Shown: positions 10,070 to 19,641, counted from the stretch's first letter. The stretch: DNA of 64,000 nucleotides from Leptospira wolffii serovar Khorat str. Khorat-H2 (GCF_000306115.2 NZ_AKWX02000004.1:372001-436000), one strand, 5' to 3'. Translations and numbers: made by a program. Notes: a model not told the origin generated them from the letters alone.

Positions 10070-11787
10070 GCGGACTCCGAGGTTCCCGAGTCGGAGCCTT
10101 CTTCTTGTAGTATCCCTAATCTTTTAGGTCTTACTTTGGAATGGGCGATTTGACCGTCTCCTCCCAAATACAGATAGGAAGGTCCCGGAATTTCCTTGAG
10201 CTTTACGCTGAATTTTTTGTTCCTACCTAGATTCACTTCCACTCCAGGAAAAATCTCTCTTTCTACTTCCACGTAGGAATTTCGGTCCGGATCAAAGGAG
10301 AGTAGTGCGGATTGTTCCTGGGCGTAAAGATTTTCCAGAATGGAATGGTATTTTTGTCTTATGGCCTGGAGCTTGGGAAGACTGTCTTTTTCTTCCTGGG
10401 TAAGTTGTCTTCTCTGGGAATCGTCTGCGAGTTTTTGCAGACTCGTATCCACTTTTTTTAATATATCCTGGTTCTTACGGATCTCGGATTTCAGTTCTTC
10501 CAGTTCGGCCAATAACTCCGGAGGCATTCCGCAGCTGAGTACCGTTTTTGTTTCAACGACCGCGCCGAGTTTCGTGCAGGTGATATTCTTACCCGCCACG
10601 CATTGGCCTCCTATGATTTCCCCCCGTCCTCCTCTAACGATCACGGATTCTCCGGCTACCAATTCGGAATGCATGGAGGCTTCTTCTATAAAAATGGAAT
10701 TTTTGGCGCTGATCTTTCCCTGTTCCACGAATTTAGCGTAGATATCGGAACCGGACTCGATGAGTCCTCCGTTTCTCCCCATAAAGCCTCCGGAGAGTAC
10801 TATGTCTCCTCCCGCTTTCAGAAAAACCTTGCCCACGGATTTTTTTACTATAATGGAACCTTCGGTCTCCAATGTGAAACCATCCGCGATGGATTCCTCG
10901 ACGATGATGGTTCCGGGAAAATTGATATTTCCCGTGGAAAAATCCACATTCTCCAATAAACAGACCTCGTCTACGCGGATCACCCCGTACCGGTCCACTA
11001 AGGGGCGTCCGTCTATGAGAGAAGATACTACGTTTCCGTCTTCGGAAATCTTAACGTTCGGTCCCAGCTTCCATTCTGCGATCTTACCCTCTTCAAAACC
11101 CAGGGTGTCACCGTTTACGTTCTTGCCAGGCTTTCCCGGTTGGGGAGAAACCTTCTCCGCCAGTTTTTGGTTCTTCTTTACGCTTTGTATGATCTGAATA
11201 TTCTTAAAGTCCACTCTCCCGAACTCGTCTTCTTCCAGAGTGGGGACGCCTGGATGTTGGAATAGGATACGAATATCTCCGTCTTTGCCGGGAACAGGAT
11301 GTTCTCCTTCTGCGATTAGGATTCGTTTTCCGTATTCTTGGGCCTGGGCTAATTTTTGGATGGAATCTTCTTGGATTCCGAAAACGACTCCATGGCGCCC
11401 GAGTTCCGATAAAATTTCTTCTTGGGTGAGTAGTCTGCCCCCGAATTTGGGAGGATGAAGGATGCCGTGGACGACCATACGATCTTCGGAGATCTTTAGG
11501 TCCAGGCTACAAGGTTCCGGTTTGCCCGGCCATTTTCCGACCAGATGGGGTTCCGTGTCCTTTAATTTTAGGATGCGTTTGACTTCGTCCTCGGAGACTC
11601 CCGAGATCTTGAAGACTTGCAATCGTTTTAGAATTTCTTTGTATTCGACGGGTTTCCCTTTTTTACCTGCGGGGAAAACGGTTAGGTATGCGAGTCCGTC
11701 CAGATTTTCGACCTTGAAGAATCCGTTCTCGTTCTCTTCGAGATCTTTCAAAAAGGATTCCGTAAAATTACTGATAGAGTCGCTCAT
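10066..11787 (-). CDS. FapA family (DUF342) protein
   Basis: About 573 residues. The core (about 150-420) is rich in short repeated beta turns with G, N and V residues (GNINFPGTIIVEESIADG, then repeated IIV-, DIVL-, SIFI-type rungs), as in the right-handed beta-solenoid of FapA/DUF342 proteins. A coiled coil follows at about 430-500, and the last 70 residues form a small beta domain. FapA proteins are cytoplasmic and have been linked to flagellar assembly and membrane-stress control in other bacteria. The start is uncertain: an ATG at 11820 would add 11 residues (MGTRLQQRPLR) with no ribosome site, and the ATG at 11787 (MSDSISNFTESF) is preferred. Confidence 0.8.
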   Translation of the reverse strand: MSDSISNFTESFLKDLEENENGFFKVENLDGLAYLTVFPAGKKGKPVEYKEILKRLQVFKISGVSEDEVKRILKLKDTEPHLVGKWPGKPEPCSLDLKISEDRMVVHGILHPPKFGGRLLTQEEILSELGRHGVVFGIQEDSIQKLAQAQEYGKRILIAEGEHPVPGKDGDIRILFQHPGVPTLEEDEFGRVDFKNIQIIQSVKKNQKLAEKVSPQPGKPGKNVNGDTLGFEEGKIAEWKLGPNVKISEDGNVVSSLIDGRPLVDRYGVIRVDEVCLLENVDFSTGNINFPGTIIVEESIADGFTLETEGSIIVKKSVGKVFLKAGGDIVLSGGFMGRNGGLIESGSDIYAKFVEQGKISAKNSIFIEEASMHSELVAGESVIVRGGRGEIIGGQCVAGKNITCTKLGAVVETKTVLSCGMPPELLAELEELKSEIRKNQDILKKVDTSLQKLADDSQRRQLTQEEKDSLPKLQAIRQKYHSILENLYAQEQSALLSFDPDRNSYVEVEREIFPGVEVNLGRNKKFSVKLKEIPGPSYLYLGGDGQIAHSKVRPKRLGILQEEGSDSGTSESA

Positions 11788-11954
11788 TCTAAGGGGCCGT
11801 TGTTGGAGCCTGGTTCCCATCCTGTTTTTTACAATCGAAAACCTGGAAAAAGACTTTAGGCTCGATTCGAGGAAAAGAGAAGAACCTGGTTCTTTTTTGC
11901 TAAATTATGTCCTTGAAAATTCGGGATTTCGGTCGATGATCTAAATAGACTGTT

Positions 11955-12560
11955 ATGGCCTTCAATCCGTTTTCCATTCTGACTAAAATTCGGGAATCCA
12001 TAGACGGGATTTTGGGAAATCTACCTCCTAAGACCGTAAAAACGATCGCAATGGCGGGTCTTGCCTTGGCGGTACTCATAGCGATCGCCCTGTCCTGGTT
12101 CAGTTTCCAAAAAGGATTGGAGATGGCGGGAGAAGAGGATCGCGCCAAGGTTCTAGACCGTAAGGCATTATTCTTAGAAGATATAGAAAGAGACTACAAT
12201 AGAAAGCGCAAGGAAATCCATTGGAGTGATCCCTCCTACTCGGATTCCGGTTCTTCCTCCTTGGATATAGAAAGGTATTCTTTGGATAAGCCGAAGGAAG
12301 GTCCCGTGTCTCCTAAGCCGGAATTGGAAGAAACGGATAATATACGAAATTCCCGGAGAAGAGAAGGGGATTCCAAAGTATTCTTTCCGAACGACGAAGA
12401 TCGCCCTCCTAAAGAAGATTTGGGGGCTCCGGGTACGTCGGGTAATTCTCCCCAATTGGATTCCGGGGCTAAGACCGGCACCGGATCTTCTGGCGACGCA
12501 GGAGAATCCAGATTGAGTCGTCCTCCTAGAAAAGAACAGAAGCTTAGGACGAACGAATGA
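11955..12560 (+). CDS. Single-pass membrane protein, unknown function
   Basis: 201 residues. An amphipathic N-terminus is followed by one transmembrane helix at about 32-52, a charged coiled segment to about 85, and a low-complexity tail rich in Ser, Gly, Pro, Glu and Lys that is likely disordered. No known domain is seen. It overlaps the next gene (12557) by ATGA, so the two are an operon and probably work together at the inner membrane, with the tail facing the periplasm or cytoplasm (undetermined). Confidence 0.65.
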   Translation: MAFNPFSILTKIRESIDGILGNLPPKTVKTIAMAGLALAVLIAIALSWFSFQKGLEMAGEEDRAKVLDRKALFLEDIERDYNRKRKEIHWSDPSYSDSGSSSLDIERYSLDKPKEGPVSPKPELEETDNIRNSRRREGDSKVFFPNDEDRPPKEDLGAPGTSGNSPQLDSGAKTGTGSSGDAGESRLSRPPRKEQKLRTNE

Positions 12561-13519
12561 ATTCTCGCTTACGCATTCTATTTTTCGGGTTCGCTTTATT
12601 CCTATTTTTTACCGGAAATTCCTTTGCGGATATACCCTTGCCTTTTCCGGATTCTCCCGATGAAAATCCGACCACCTCGGAAGCGGAAACTTCTTCGGAA
12701 GATAAGCTTGCGGATTCCGAGAAAAAGGAAATCTCCGCAGAACCTGTCGCATCTTCTCAAACAGAAGAAGCAATCTCCAACTCTCCCAAGGAAGACACCG
12801 TAGTTCCTAAAAAGATCGCGACCCGTTCCACTAAGCTTCCGAATCTAGGAGAAAAAAAAGAGAAGAGGTCCTCAAAGAAAAAGGACGCTCAGGATCCTAG
12901 TCTTGCCGCATATGAGAGGGGACTAGTGAGACTACGAAACGGACAAAAGGAAGCCGCCAAGGAGGAATTTTCCAAGGCAGCTTCTACGGAAGGAACAGCT
13001 AGTTCCCAAGCAAAATTAGAATTATCTAAATTAGGAGAATCTAAGGCTCCCGATTCCGGATCGGATGCCGGAGTCGACGATTCCGTATGGAAGACTTCTC
13101 TGGAAACAGCCAGGTCCCTTAGGGCCCAGGGTAAGAATTCCGAGGCGGAATCCATTCTTCTCAAGGTGGCTACGGAAGGTGGAAACGAATTCCGTTCTAG
13201 AGCCTTGTTGCAACTCGGGGACATGATGTTTCGCCAGGGCAAGTATCAGGATTCTAGATCCTACTTGATGGATTTTTGGAATCGTTTCGGTAAGAATTAT
13301 CCGAGCGCGGAGGATTCCGGTTCCAAGGAATTCAAGAGCCAAAGGGAAGAAAAGGAATTAGGAGCCTATCTCTTGTTCAAGTCCAGCTATAAGGCGGGCG
13401 AAGGGGAATGGGCTAAGCGCTTTCTCAAAAAATATCTGGATAAAAGCGGCGCCGAATCTTCGGGAAGATATTCTCCACTTCGGGCGGAAATGGAGACTCT
13501 TTCCAAAAGCGATCTATAA
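12557..13519 (+). CDS. Exported TPR-like protein
   Basis: 320 residues. The signal peptide is at about 1-24 (ending NSFADIP). A disordered stretch rich in Glu, Ser, Thr and Pro runs to about 110. A helical half with tetratricopeptide character follows (AYERGLVRLRNGQKEAAKEEF, SLETARSLRAQGKNSEAES, ALLQLGDMMFRQGKYQDSRS). The layout resembles periplasmic YbgF/CpoB-type or BamD-like TPR proteins, but the family is not certain. It is co-transcribed with the membrane protein at 11955. The shared bidirectional terminator follows directly. Confidence 0.7.
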   Translation: MNSRLRILFFGFALFLFFTGNSFADIPLPFPDSPDENPTTSEAETSSEDKLADSEKKEISAEPVASSQTEEAISNSPKEDTVVPKKIATRSTKLPNLGEKKEKRSSKKKDAQDPSLAAYERGLVRLRNGQKEAAKEEFSKAASTEGTASSQAKLELSKLGESKAPDSGSDAGVDDSVWKTSLETARSLRAQGKNSEAESILLKVATEGGNEFRSRALLQLGDMMFRQGKYQDSRSYLMDFWNRFGKNYPSAEDSGSKEFKSQREEKELGAYLLFKSSYKAGEGEWAKRFLKKYLDKSGAESSGRYSPLRAEMETLSKSDL

Positions 13520-13551
13520 AAACCGAGAAAGGATCTTTCGTTCGGTTTTTT
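13518..13551. terminator. Bidirectional intrinsic terminator
   Basis: AAAACCGA (13519-13526) pairs with TCGGTTTT (13542-13549), with an inner GAAAG/CTTTC stem and a GAT loop. A and T runs on both flanks make it work in both directions, ending the 12557 and 13550 genes. It overlaps the stop codons of both. Confidence 0.85.
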
Positions 13552-14014
13552 AAGTTAAGGAAACGTTGACTTCTAATTTTCCGAATTTGGAAAATAGACT
13601 GATTCCCAGAGCTTGCTTTCTAGGGATCTTGATCGTTTCGTTTTTGGCGTCCACGATATTCGGAGCGGTGATCTCTATGGACTGGCCCGCGGTCGCGAAA
13701 ATATTCATCGCATTACCTGTGGTCATGTTCGCGATCTCACCCAGGATATCCTTGTATTCGTTCTTGATATCTTCGTCGCTCATACCGGGCATCAATTTCT
13801 TCGCGATCTTGTAAGCCGCGTCATAATTCAGTCCGTAGACGACTTCGCCATTGAACGTACCTAATACGCCGATGATGATAGCTAATTCTAAAGTAGTTTC
13901 GGGAGTATCTTTGATCCCGATCTTACCACGGATCAGATCCGTATTCAGTATGTCCCGGAAGACGATCGTTGCGGCTTCCAGGAACGGATTCACTAACTCG
14001 GCGCGGATTTGCAT
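13550..14014 (-). CDS. cheX: CheX-type chemotaxis phosphatase
   Basis: 154 residues, normal for CheX, which dephosphorylates CheY-P. The hallmark E-x-x-N pair is present as E93 and N96 in GEIANMTTGNA, in the family's long helix, and the flanking beta strands (LELAIIIGVLGTFNGEVVYGL, about 42-62) fit. Spirochaetes commonly use CheX instead of CheZ. The start overlaps the stop of the PpiD-like gene (TAATG) and has a GGAGG ribosome site, so the two are co-transcribed in an unusual combination. Confidence 0.85.
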   Translation of the reverse strand: MQIRAELVNPFLEAATIVFRDILNTDLIRGKIGIKDTPETTLELAIIIGVLGTFNGEVVYGLNYDAAYKIAKKLMPGMSDEDIKNEYKDILGEIANMTTGNAMNIFATAGQSIEITAPNIVDAKNETIKIPRKQALGISLFSKFGKLEVNVSLT

Positions 14015-15231
14015 TATTCCTCCGAAGCGGATCTCGACTCTTTTCTTTCTACAGTAGTTTCTTCTTCCAAAGATTGCGGAATTTCCATCAAAATTCCGCC
14101 TACGATAGCGGCCGCATCCCTCACTCTTAAATAAGACGGATCCGTTGCTCCGAATTTCAACCCGGAGAAGGAAACTATCGCATATTTATCCATATCCCGG
14201 TAGGGTCCCAGATTCTTTTTTTGGATGGAATCGGGGAGGATAATGTCTTGGAAGAATCTTTTGTCCGCAAACAGTGAGTAATTATTCTTTCCGTCGTTCA
14301 ATTGTTTGAGCTCGGAAAGAGAACGGTTCCTGACGGAAACGGTATTTTTTCCTAATAAGCCGGCGATTTTACGGATTCCGTCCGGTTCGTTTTGGAGGCT
14401 GACCAATTTTGCCTTGGCGGATTCGAGGGCGTTTTTACGCGCTTCTACTTTGTATTTTCCTCGAAGAACGACTTTTCGTTCTTCGAAAGGTATGGCCTTG
14501 CCGTCTTTGCCTTTCGGAGTATTTGGATCCAGACTTTCTTTCTGATAGAGTTCCATGAGTTGTGCATCCGTCGGCTCCAGATTCAATTCCGCTAATTTGG
14601 AAAGATCTTCGTCGGTGTAAATCACCGCGTCCAAATCAACTTTGGCTCCCGAGGCTTCCGATTGGATTTCCAATTCTCCGTCCGTACGTCTGAGATCGGA
14701 AAGTAGGAAGTTTTGTTGGATATTTTGCTGGATCGTCGCCTCTACCCGGAAACGAATAGATGCTTCTTGCAGTAGTTGGCGATATACCTGCTCCGGCTTT
14801 TTCATATCGTCTTCGGAATATCCCGCACCGTGAATGGAATTTTTAGAGGCTTTTTGAGCCTCTTCCCATAGGGAAGAACGAAGGGATTCTTCGGTATAAG
14901 TGTATCCCACTTCTTTTGCGATTCGGTTTATCGTGTAAAATCTTTTGAGGATCATGAAGGCGCAGTCGGCGAGCTGGCCGTTGGAGCCTTGGCCTCCGAA
15001 ATACATATAGCATTGTCTTCTTGCGGAGTTAAAGAAGTCCATGGGGACGTCTTTGCCTCCGATTTCTCCGGCGCTGATTCCGCCTTTGCCGGTAAGCATG
15101 TCCATTCCGGCTTGTTCCACATCCGGTTTGAGGAGCATAATGATCAGCATAAGGACTAGAATCCCTAAGAAAACCGTAGCTCCCACTTTGAATAAAATAT
15201 CTTTGATCGTAATTCCGTCTGGTTTCGTCAT
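14014..15231 (-). CDS. PpiD/SurA-like membrane-anchored chaperone without a clear PPIase domain
   Basis: 405 residues with one N-terminal transmembrane helix (about 15-35) and a periplasmic body that is mostly helical (about 60-190 and 225-320). The layout resembles the N-terminal chaperone module of PpiD/SurA. The FEERKVVLRGKYKVEARKN stretch followed by long Lys/Ala helices is typical of the region flanking the parvulin domain. The parvulin motif itself is not visible, so catalytic activity is doubtful. A C-terminal beta part (about 330-390) ends in a charged tail. It precedes cheX with a one-base overlap. The family assignment is moderate. Confidence 0.6.
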   Translation of the reverse strand: MTKPDGITIKDILFKVGATVFLGILVLMLIIMLLKPDVEQAGMDMLTGKGGISAGEIGGKDVPMDFFNSARRQCYMYFGGQGSNGQLADCAFMILKRFYTINRIAKEVGYTYTEESLRSSLWEEAQKASKNSIHGAGYSEDDMKKPEQVYRQLLQEASIRFRVEATIQQNIQQNFLLSDLRRTDGELEIQSEASGAKVDLDAVIYTDEDLSKLAELNLEPTDAQLMELYQKESLDPNTPKGKDGKAIPFEERKVVLRGKYKVEARKNALESAKAKLVSLQNEPDGIRKIAGLLGKNTVSVRNRSLSELKQLNDGKNNYSLFADKRFFQDIILPDSIQKKNLGPYRDMDKYAIVSFSGLKFGATDPSYLRVRDAAAIVGGILMEIPQSLEEETTVERKESRSASEE

Positions 15232-15338
15232 AAAACTGCGCTTCCAAGAAAGACTCTTCCGTGCGGGGAATCTGTAAAGGAGAAAAACCGTCCGAAAATC
15301 GCTTCAGAAAGAGAGCAAAAGGATAGATATTTATAATA

Positions 15339-16052
15339 ATGCTCTATATTGCCTTAGCACTGATTTTAGTCGGCATTCTCTGTTTTATTTATGTTTCCTT
15401 CCAAGCCGGGCCCAAAACGGAGTCGGGAGGTATCGGGTTTGCACGCGGGAATGGGAGCTCCTACCCCCAGAGGGAAAGAAAGCATTCCCAAGAGGCTTTG
15501 GCTTCCTTAAGGAAAACCAATCGATCCGAATCTCATTCTCAAATGGACCAGGTATTTGCCGAAGAAAGGAAGATTCTCGTAGGTTCTTCTAAAACCCGCC
15601 TCGAATTTCCGGAAGAACCGGAGGAGACGATGGAAGAGATCGTTACTCATCCTTTGAGCGAAAATGAGGAAGATAGAAATCGTAAGGAAATCAAAGAGGA
15701 AGTCGTGATGCAGGAAACTCCGAAAGAAGAAGAATGGTCCATGGAAGGAATTCTGTTTCTGGACCTTTCCGGCAGATTGCCCTACGAATCCTTACAGGAA
15801 AGAATCCGGCCCGAAAATTTGAAAGGGTTTAGAAGAATGGGTAAAGGAAGGATCCGGGAAATCCCCGGCGGTTTTAGTTTCCTGGCTAAGAATTCCGAAT
15901 TCAGCTATAGATTGGATGAGGTGGAAAAAATCGTTTTTTACGATCAGGGATTCGCTCTGCTGCCTTTGAAAAGAGAATATCCCACTCCCGTTTTCCTTAC
16001 CCAGGAGACGGAAAAATTCAAGACCTACCTGGATTATACCGCGAAAGGTTGA
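15339..16052 (+). CDS. Single-pass membrane protein of unknown function
   Basis: 237 residues. An N-terminal hydrophobic helix at about 2-20 is followed by a basic, disordered-looking stretch to about 80, an acidic segment (about 85-145), and a C-terminal folded part (about 150-235) with strands and the motif IVFYDQGFALLP. No family is recognised. The C-terminal part may be a small sensor or ligand-binding domain. A perfect 10-base hairpin follows the stop. Confidence 0.6.
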   Translation: MLYIALALILVGILCFIYVSFQAGPKTESGGIGFARGNGSSYPQRERKHSQEALASLRKTNRSESHSQMDQVFAEERKILVGSSKTRLEFPEEPEETMEEIVTHPLSENEEDRNRKEIKEEVVMQETPKEEEWSMEGILFLDLSGRLPYESLQERIRPENLKGFRRMGKGRIREIPGGFSFLAKNSEFSYRLDEVEKIVFYDQGFALLPLKREYPTPVFLTQETEKFKTYLDYTAKG

Positions 16053-16076
16053 GATCTCCCGGACATCCGGGAGATC
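16053..16076 (+). terminator. Perfect 10-base hairpin
   Basis: GATCTCCCGG (16053-16062) and CCGGGAGATC (16067-16076) with an ACAT loop start immediately after the stop of the gene at 15339. No T run follows, so it may mark a processed 3' end. The convergent gene ends at 16087. Confidence 0.55.
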
Positions 16077-16086
16077 CGTGTAGGTT

Positions 16087-16845
16087 TTATCTTCCTTCCA
16101 CCTGCAATAATTTCGTAGTCTTGACGATGATTCTGGTTACGATATAGAAACCGGCCCCGATTCCGAAGACCCAGATTTGAGGAAGTGTGATCGCTTCCCA
16201 GGGTTCTTGCCAAGAATGGAAACCGTTTAGGAAGCTCGCTCCGAAATCGAATAAAACGAAAATCACCACGATTCCGAATAGGCTAGGATATTCGCGTTTC
16301 AGTATATTCCGGAAAGAAAAGGAAAGTTTAGGACGAACGTATCCGGAGAATTTCGGAAGAAAAGCGGGGATGCGATTCGCCCAGCTTAAGTAGGCTTCTC
16401 CGAATTTATCTCTCAGGAATTTTTCCTCGGCGAACATGATTCTTTCGTAATAGAATCCGAAGAATAAAGCGAATACAAGAAGAAGGGGAATATCCCGGAA
16501 ATACAGAACGGGCCCCAGATAGAGTAGAAAGTTTCCGAGATAGAGAGGATGACGGACCAAGGAATAGATTCCTTCCTGGTTTACTACGTCGGCTACCTGT
16601 TCCTTGGTATTTCTACCGGAAGTGCGGGCCGGGGCGTATCCGATTACGAAACAGCGTACCGCCAGTCCCAAAAGACTCACGAAGAAGCAGCCCGCAGCAT
16701 AGTATAAATTCAATTCGTAGGAATCTTCCAGAAATTTATAATTCGAAAGAGAATACAAGCAGAGTAGAAGAATGAAGCCCGGGATGTAGGATCTCCAACG
16801 AAATAAGAAATTACCCTGCTTATCCAATTCTTCGATTAGAGCCAT
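16087..16845 (-). CDS. Isoprenylcysteine-methyltransferase-like (Ste14/LmtA-like) membrane enzyme
   Basis: 252 residues with four to five membrane helices. The C-terminal catalytic segment carries RHPLYLGNFLL at about 98-108 and FAEEKFLRDKFG, the RHPxYxG and EExxL-type motifs of the ICMT/PEMT family. A TSGRNT motif sits upstream. These enzymes use S-adenosylmethionine. In Leptospira a Ste14-like protein (LmtA) is known to methylate the 1-phosphate of lipid A, and this gene is a candidate for it or a paralogue. I do not assign the symbol because other phospholipid or prenyl methyltransferases look alike. It is separated from the cassette upstream by about 106 bases. Confidence 0.75.
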   Translation of the reverse strand: MALIEELDKQGNFLFRWRSYIPGFILLLCLYSLSNYKFLEDSYELNLYYAAGCFFVSLLGLAVRCFVIGYAPARTSGRNTKEQVADVVNQEGIYSLVRHPLYLGNFLLYLGPVLYFRDIPLLLVFALFFGFYYERIMFAEEKFLRDKFGEAYLSWANRIPAFLPKFSGYVRPKLSFSFRNILKREYPSLFGIVVIFVLFDFGASFLNGFHSWQEPWEAITLPQIWVFGIGAGFYIVTRIIVKTTKLLQVEGR

Positions 16846-16951
16846 ACATCATCCTTTGCCCTTGGGCGGTCTTAGGGAAGCAAACTTCTTCCCGCCTTAG
16901 GTGTCAATCAATGATTCCGAAGGATTCCACGCCGTTCTAAATCTAGAATTT

Positions 16952-17971
16952 TTAGAAACTTTGGGTAGAGGCTCCGGGGGAGACTAGGAATTCGGAAAGA
17001 TCCTTTTGCAGGATTCTTTCCAGATTCCAAGTATCGAAGACTAGTTTATAAGGAATACCCTTTCTCTGGACGACGAAGCTTCCTAGTTTGGTGGTGCCTA
17101 TCGGAGAGACGGTAAACAGATCCGTTTGGGTACGGATTCGGATTTGAAAATTCTGCCCTTTGGGAACCGGCTTGATTTCTTCCGAGGAATCCAAGAGAAC
17201 CTCATCGGCTCGGAGCGTTTTCAGGAATTCCAGAAATTTTTCAGCTTCTTCTTTGGAAGCGGGTAGGTCCCTACCGGAGAAATGTAGGATCCATTCTCCT
17301 TGTAGATTTGTATCTAATCGGAATTCTTCTCCTCTGCTTTCGCTAGAAACGAAAATTTCGGATACTTTTTCCCTACTAGGAAATTCCGGAATAAGGGAAC
17401 GGGTTAGAAAATGATCCCTTTTTCCGGCCCCGGTGAGCAACTTTAAGTTTTCTTTAACTAACCAGATCCGATTCTCCTCGTCTAGAACGTAGGTACCGGC
17501 GGATCTGGGCGCTAAGGCTCCCACTATAATCTTCCCCATGCTCTTTCCGGACGGATCCAAAAGTTCCAAGATCGGTTCGTCTCCGTTCAATCCGAATTCG
17601 GAGGAGGAATTTCCTTTAGCGGAAGCTAGGGTAAATTTTCTAAGAGAAAGGATTCCCTCTAAAAGTTCTTCGATCCTTGCGGTATCTCCCGGCACGGAAA
17701 GATTCGAGTCCAATCTAACGACCCAGCCGTCCAGGTCTCTTTCCATCCTGGTTTCCTGGCCTTTTCTTCCGCTAAGAATGGTTCCTACTCCGTCTGCCGA
17801 AACATCGAATATGGGATCCGCATTTTTGTAATCCCGTCTAAAAAGTCCAAACGGGTCCGAGAGTAAGACGAATAATACGAAAAGCGCCGCATTGAGAGAG
17901 GCAAGGCTAAGTCCTGGAAATCTTAAAACGGAAGCCTTCATGGAGCGAAGCAAATCCTCGATTTTACTCAT
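16952..17971 (-). CDS. DUF4340 protein of the Gld-type ABC cassette
   Basis: 339 residues: an N-terminal membrane helix at about 22-40, then repeated beta-rich modules of the DUF4340 kind (VRLDSNLSVPGDTARIEELL, IIVGALAPRSAGTYVL, IWLVKENLKLL). It is periplasmic. This family is typically encoded last in ABC cassettes with GldG-like proteins. It overlaps the upstream gene by ATGA (17968-17971). The transported substrate or cell process is unknown. Confidence 0.8.
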   Translation of the reverse strand: MSKIEDLLRSMKASVLRFPGLSLASLNAALFVLFVLLSDPFGLFRRDYKNADPIFDVSADGVGTILSGRKGQETRMERDLDGWVVRLDSNLSVPGDTARIEELLEGILSLRKFTLASAKGNSSSEFGLNGDEPILELLDPSGKSMGKIIVGALAPRSAGTYVLDEENRIWLVKENLKLLTGAGKRDHFLTRSLIPEFPSREKVSEIFVSSESRGEEFRLDTNLQGEWILHFSGRDLPASKEEAEKFLEFLKTLRADEVLLDSSEEIKPVPKGQNFQIRIRTQTDLFTVSPIGTTKLGSFVVQRKGIPYKLVFDTWNLERILQKDLSEFLVSPGASTQSF

Positions 17972-19641
17972 TGGGATAGGCTCCTGGACCTCAGTCTCCT
18001 AAATCCGTATAGACCGAGTAAAAGCGGTATTACAAATACGTTGAAAAGGGAGATTCCGGTCTCCAGTCCGAAAGGCAGATCCTTCAGATTTAGGATTGCG
18101 GAATCTTTCGTTCTGGCAAGTACCAAATCGTCCTCGCCCCTCATCAGGTCGATCATATTCAAGAAAAATGGAATATTCGAATTGCGAAGAATATCCCTAA
18201 AATCGGGATAAGCCAGAAGATCCGAGACTAGATAAGGAGTACCGATTACCAGTAATCTGCTGGTTTTGGATTCCGGAGTGTCGAGTAGAGTCCCTTTTTG
18301 AGAACGTATTTGCGGATCTGAAAAATAGGAACGAAATCTTCCTTCGCCGATCACCGCAAGAGAAAATGGACCTCCGTTCGCTCGAATCGGAACGGATTGC
18401 AGTTGCTTTTCCCCCAAAGAGATCGGTTCCGCTCTGGATTCGGCCTCGGTTCCGCTTTTTGCCAAAACTTCATATTTGACGTTTTTCTGTTTTTCGGAAA
18501 GGATTTCCAGGCTGGAAGTCCAAGGAAGCAATAGATTTTCCTGGTCCTTCGTATAAGGGCTCGAGGAGTTTAAGCTTTCCGTCTTTCGGGAAGTAACGAT
18601 CCAAGGAGGATACGGATATCTTCCCAGGATCCCAGGTTCCAGCTCTATAACGGCCCCCATGGGAAGGGACTCGTCCGGATCCAACACGATATCCGAATGG
18701 ATCCGTATTCCATAATGTTCTAAAATACGAATCATATCCGATGCGTTCGGATTCCTTTGGGCTAGACCCGCGCCCATTTCCCCCGCTAAAAGCCCGAATC
18801 CGGATCCGGAAGATTCCATTTGGAACTGCATGGATTCGGCGAGAACGATCAGATTTCCGCCGTCCAAAAGGAATCGGTCCAGTTTTAGCGTAGCGGTATC
18901 GGAGAGAGAACCCGCTCCGATCCAAAAGACCAGATCCACCTCGCTCGGAATCGGATCCTTTTCTAAATCGATTTCCAAGACGGGACCGTATTCGGAGGAT
19001 AATACCTGACGAATGAAGATCCCTGCTCTGTCTTTAGGAGGAGAGGATTCGGAAAGAGTCAAACTTCCGGAGGTTCTAAGCACGGCGATTCCGGAGTCCC
19101 TGTCTCCACGGGACATTTTTCGAACGGAACTTAACACTTGGTATTCTATCTGTTCCGGCAGGAAGGCCAAGGAAAGTGCTTCATTCCGATTTCCTAATGT
19201 AAGAGAGATTCCTAAATACACCTGTTTGACGGATGCCGAGTCCCTGGAACTTCTCTCCAGGATTTGGGGTTCTATTCCCGCTTCCTGCGCTTTTCTTGCC
19301 GCCTCAGGCGACTCGTCCGGATGGTGGAATCTGAGCGCGACTTTTTCTCCACCGATAGCCGCCATCTCTTGTAAAAGGCCCTTAGAGATTTCCAATCGGG
19401 AAGAATATTCGCTGGGTATACGGGAAGAATAATAGGCATCTATATAAAGAACGGAATCCAGATCCGAGAAGACCTTTTGGGAGCTTTTGGTAAGGCCGAA
19501 TCTTCCCGAACGGGAAAGGTCCGCACGACAGCGACCCGTGGAAACGATCCCGTTTAAAAGCAGGAGTAATAGGATTCCGTTCGCGAAGATAAACCAAGGT
19601 TTATTCGAAATTTCGAATAGAGGAGCGAATAATTCCCTCAT
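17968..19641 (-). CDS. GldG-type ABC transporter accessory protein
   Basis: 557 residues. There is a transmembrane helix near the N-terminus (about 17-32) and another near the C-terminus (about 528-548). Between them is a large periplasmic body with DUF/GldG features such as YSSRIPSEYSSRLEISKGLL, a DLVFWIGAGSLSDTATLKLD segment (a ThuA-like fold is common here) and LIVLAESMQFQM. In Bacteroidetes the homologue helps gliding and type IX secretion. In other bacteria the cassette's job is unclear. It overlaps the permease upstream (19638-19641) and the DUF4340 gene downstream. Confidence 0.8.
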   Translation of the reverse strand: MRELFAPLFEISNKPWFIFANGILLLLLLNGIVSTGRCRADLSRSGRFGLTKSSQKVFSDLDSVLYIDAYYSSRIPSEYSSRLEISKGLLQEMAAIGGEKVALRFHHPDESPEAARKAQEAGIEPQILERSSRDSASVKQVYLGISLTLGNRNEALSLAFLPEQIEYQVLSSVRKMSRGDRDSGIAVLRTSGSLTLSESSPPKDRAGIFIRQVLSSEYGPVLEIDLEKDPIPSEVDLVFWIGAGSLSDTATLKLDRFLLDGGNLIVLAESMQFQMESSGSGFGLLAGEMGAGLAQRNPNASDMIRILEHYGIRIHSDIVLDPDESLPMGAVIELEPGILGRYPYPPWIVTSRKTESLNSSSPYTKDQENLLLPWTSSLEILSEKQKNVKYEVLAKSGTEAESRAEPISLGEKQLQSVPIRANGGPFSLAVIGEGRFRSYFSDPQIRSQKGTLLDTPESKTSRLLVIGTPYLVSDLLAYPDFRDILRNSNIPFFLNMIDLMRGEDDLVLARTKDSAILNLKDLPFGLETGISLFNVFVIPLLLGLYGFRRLRSRSLSQ

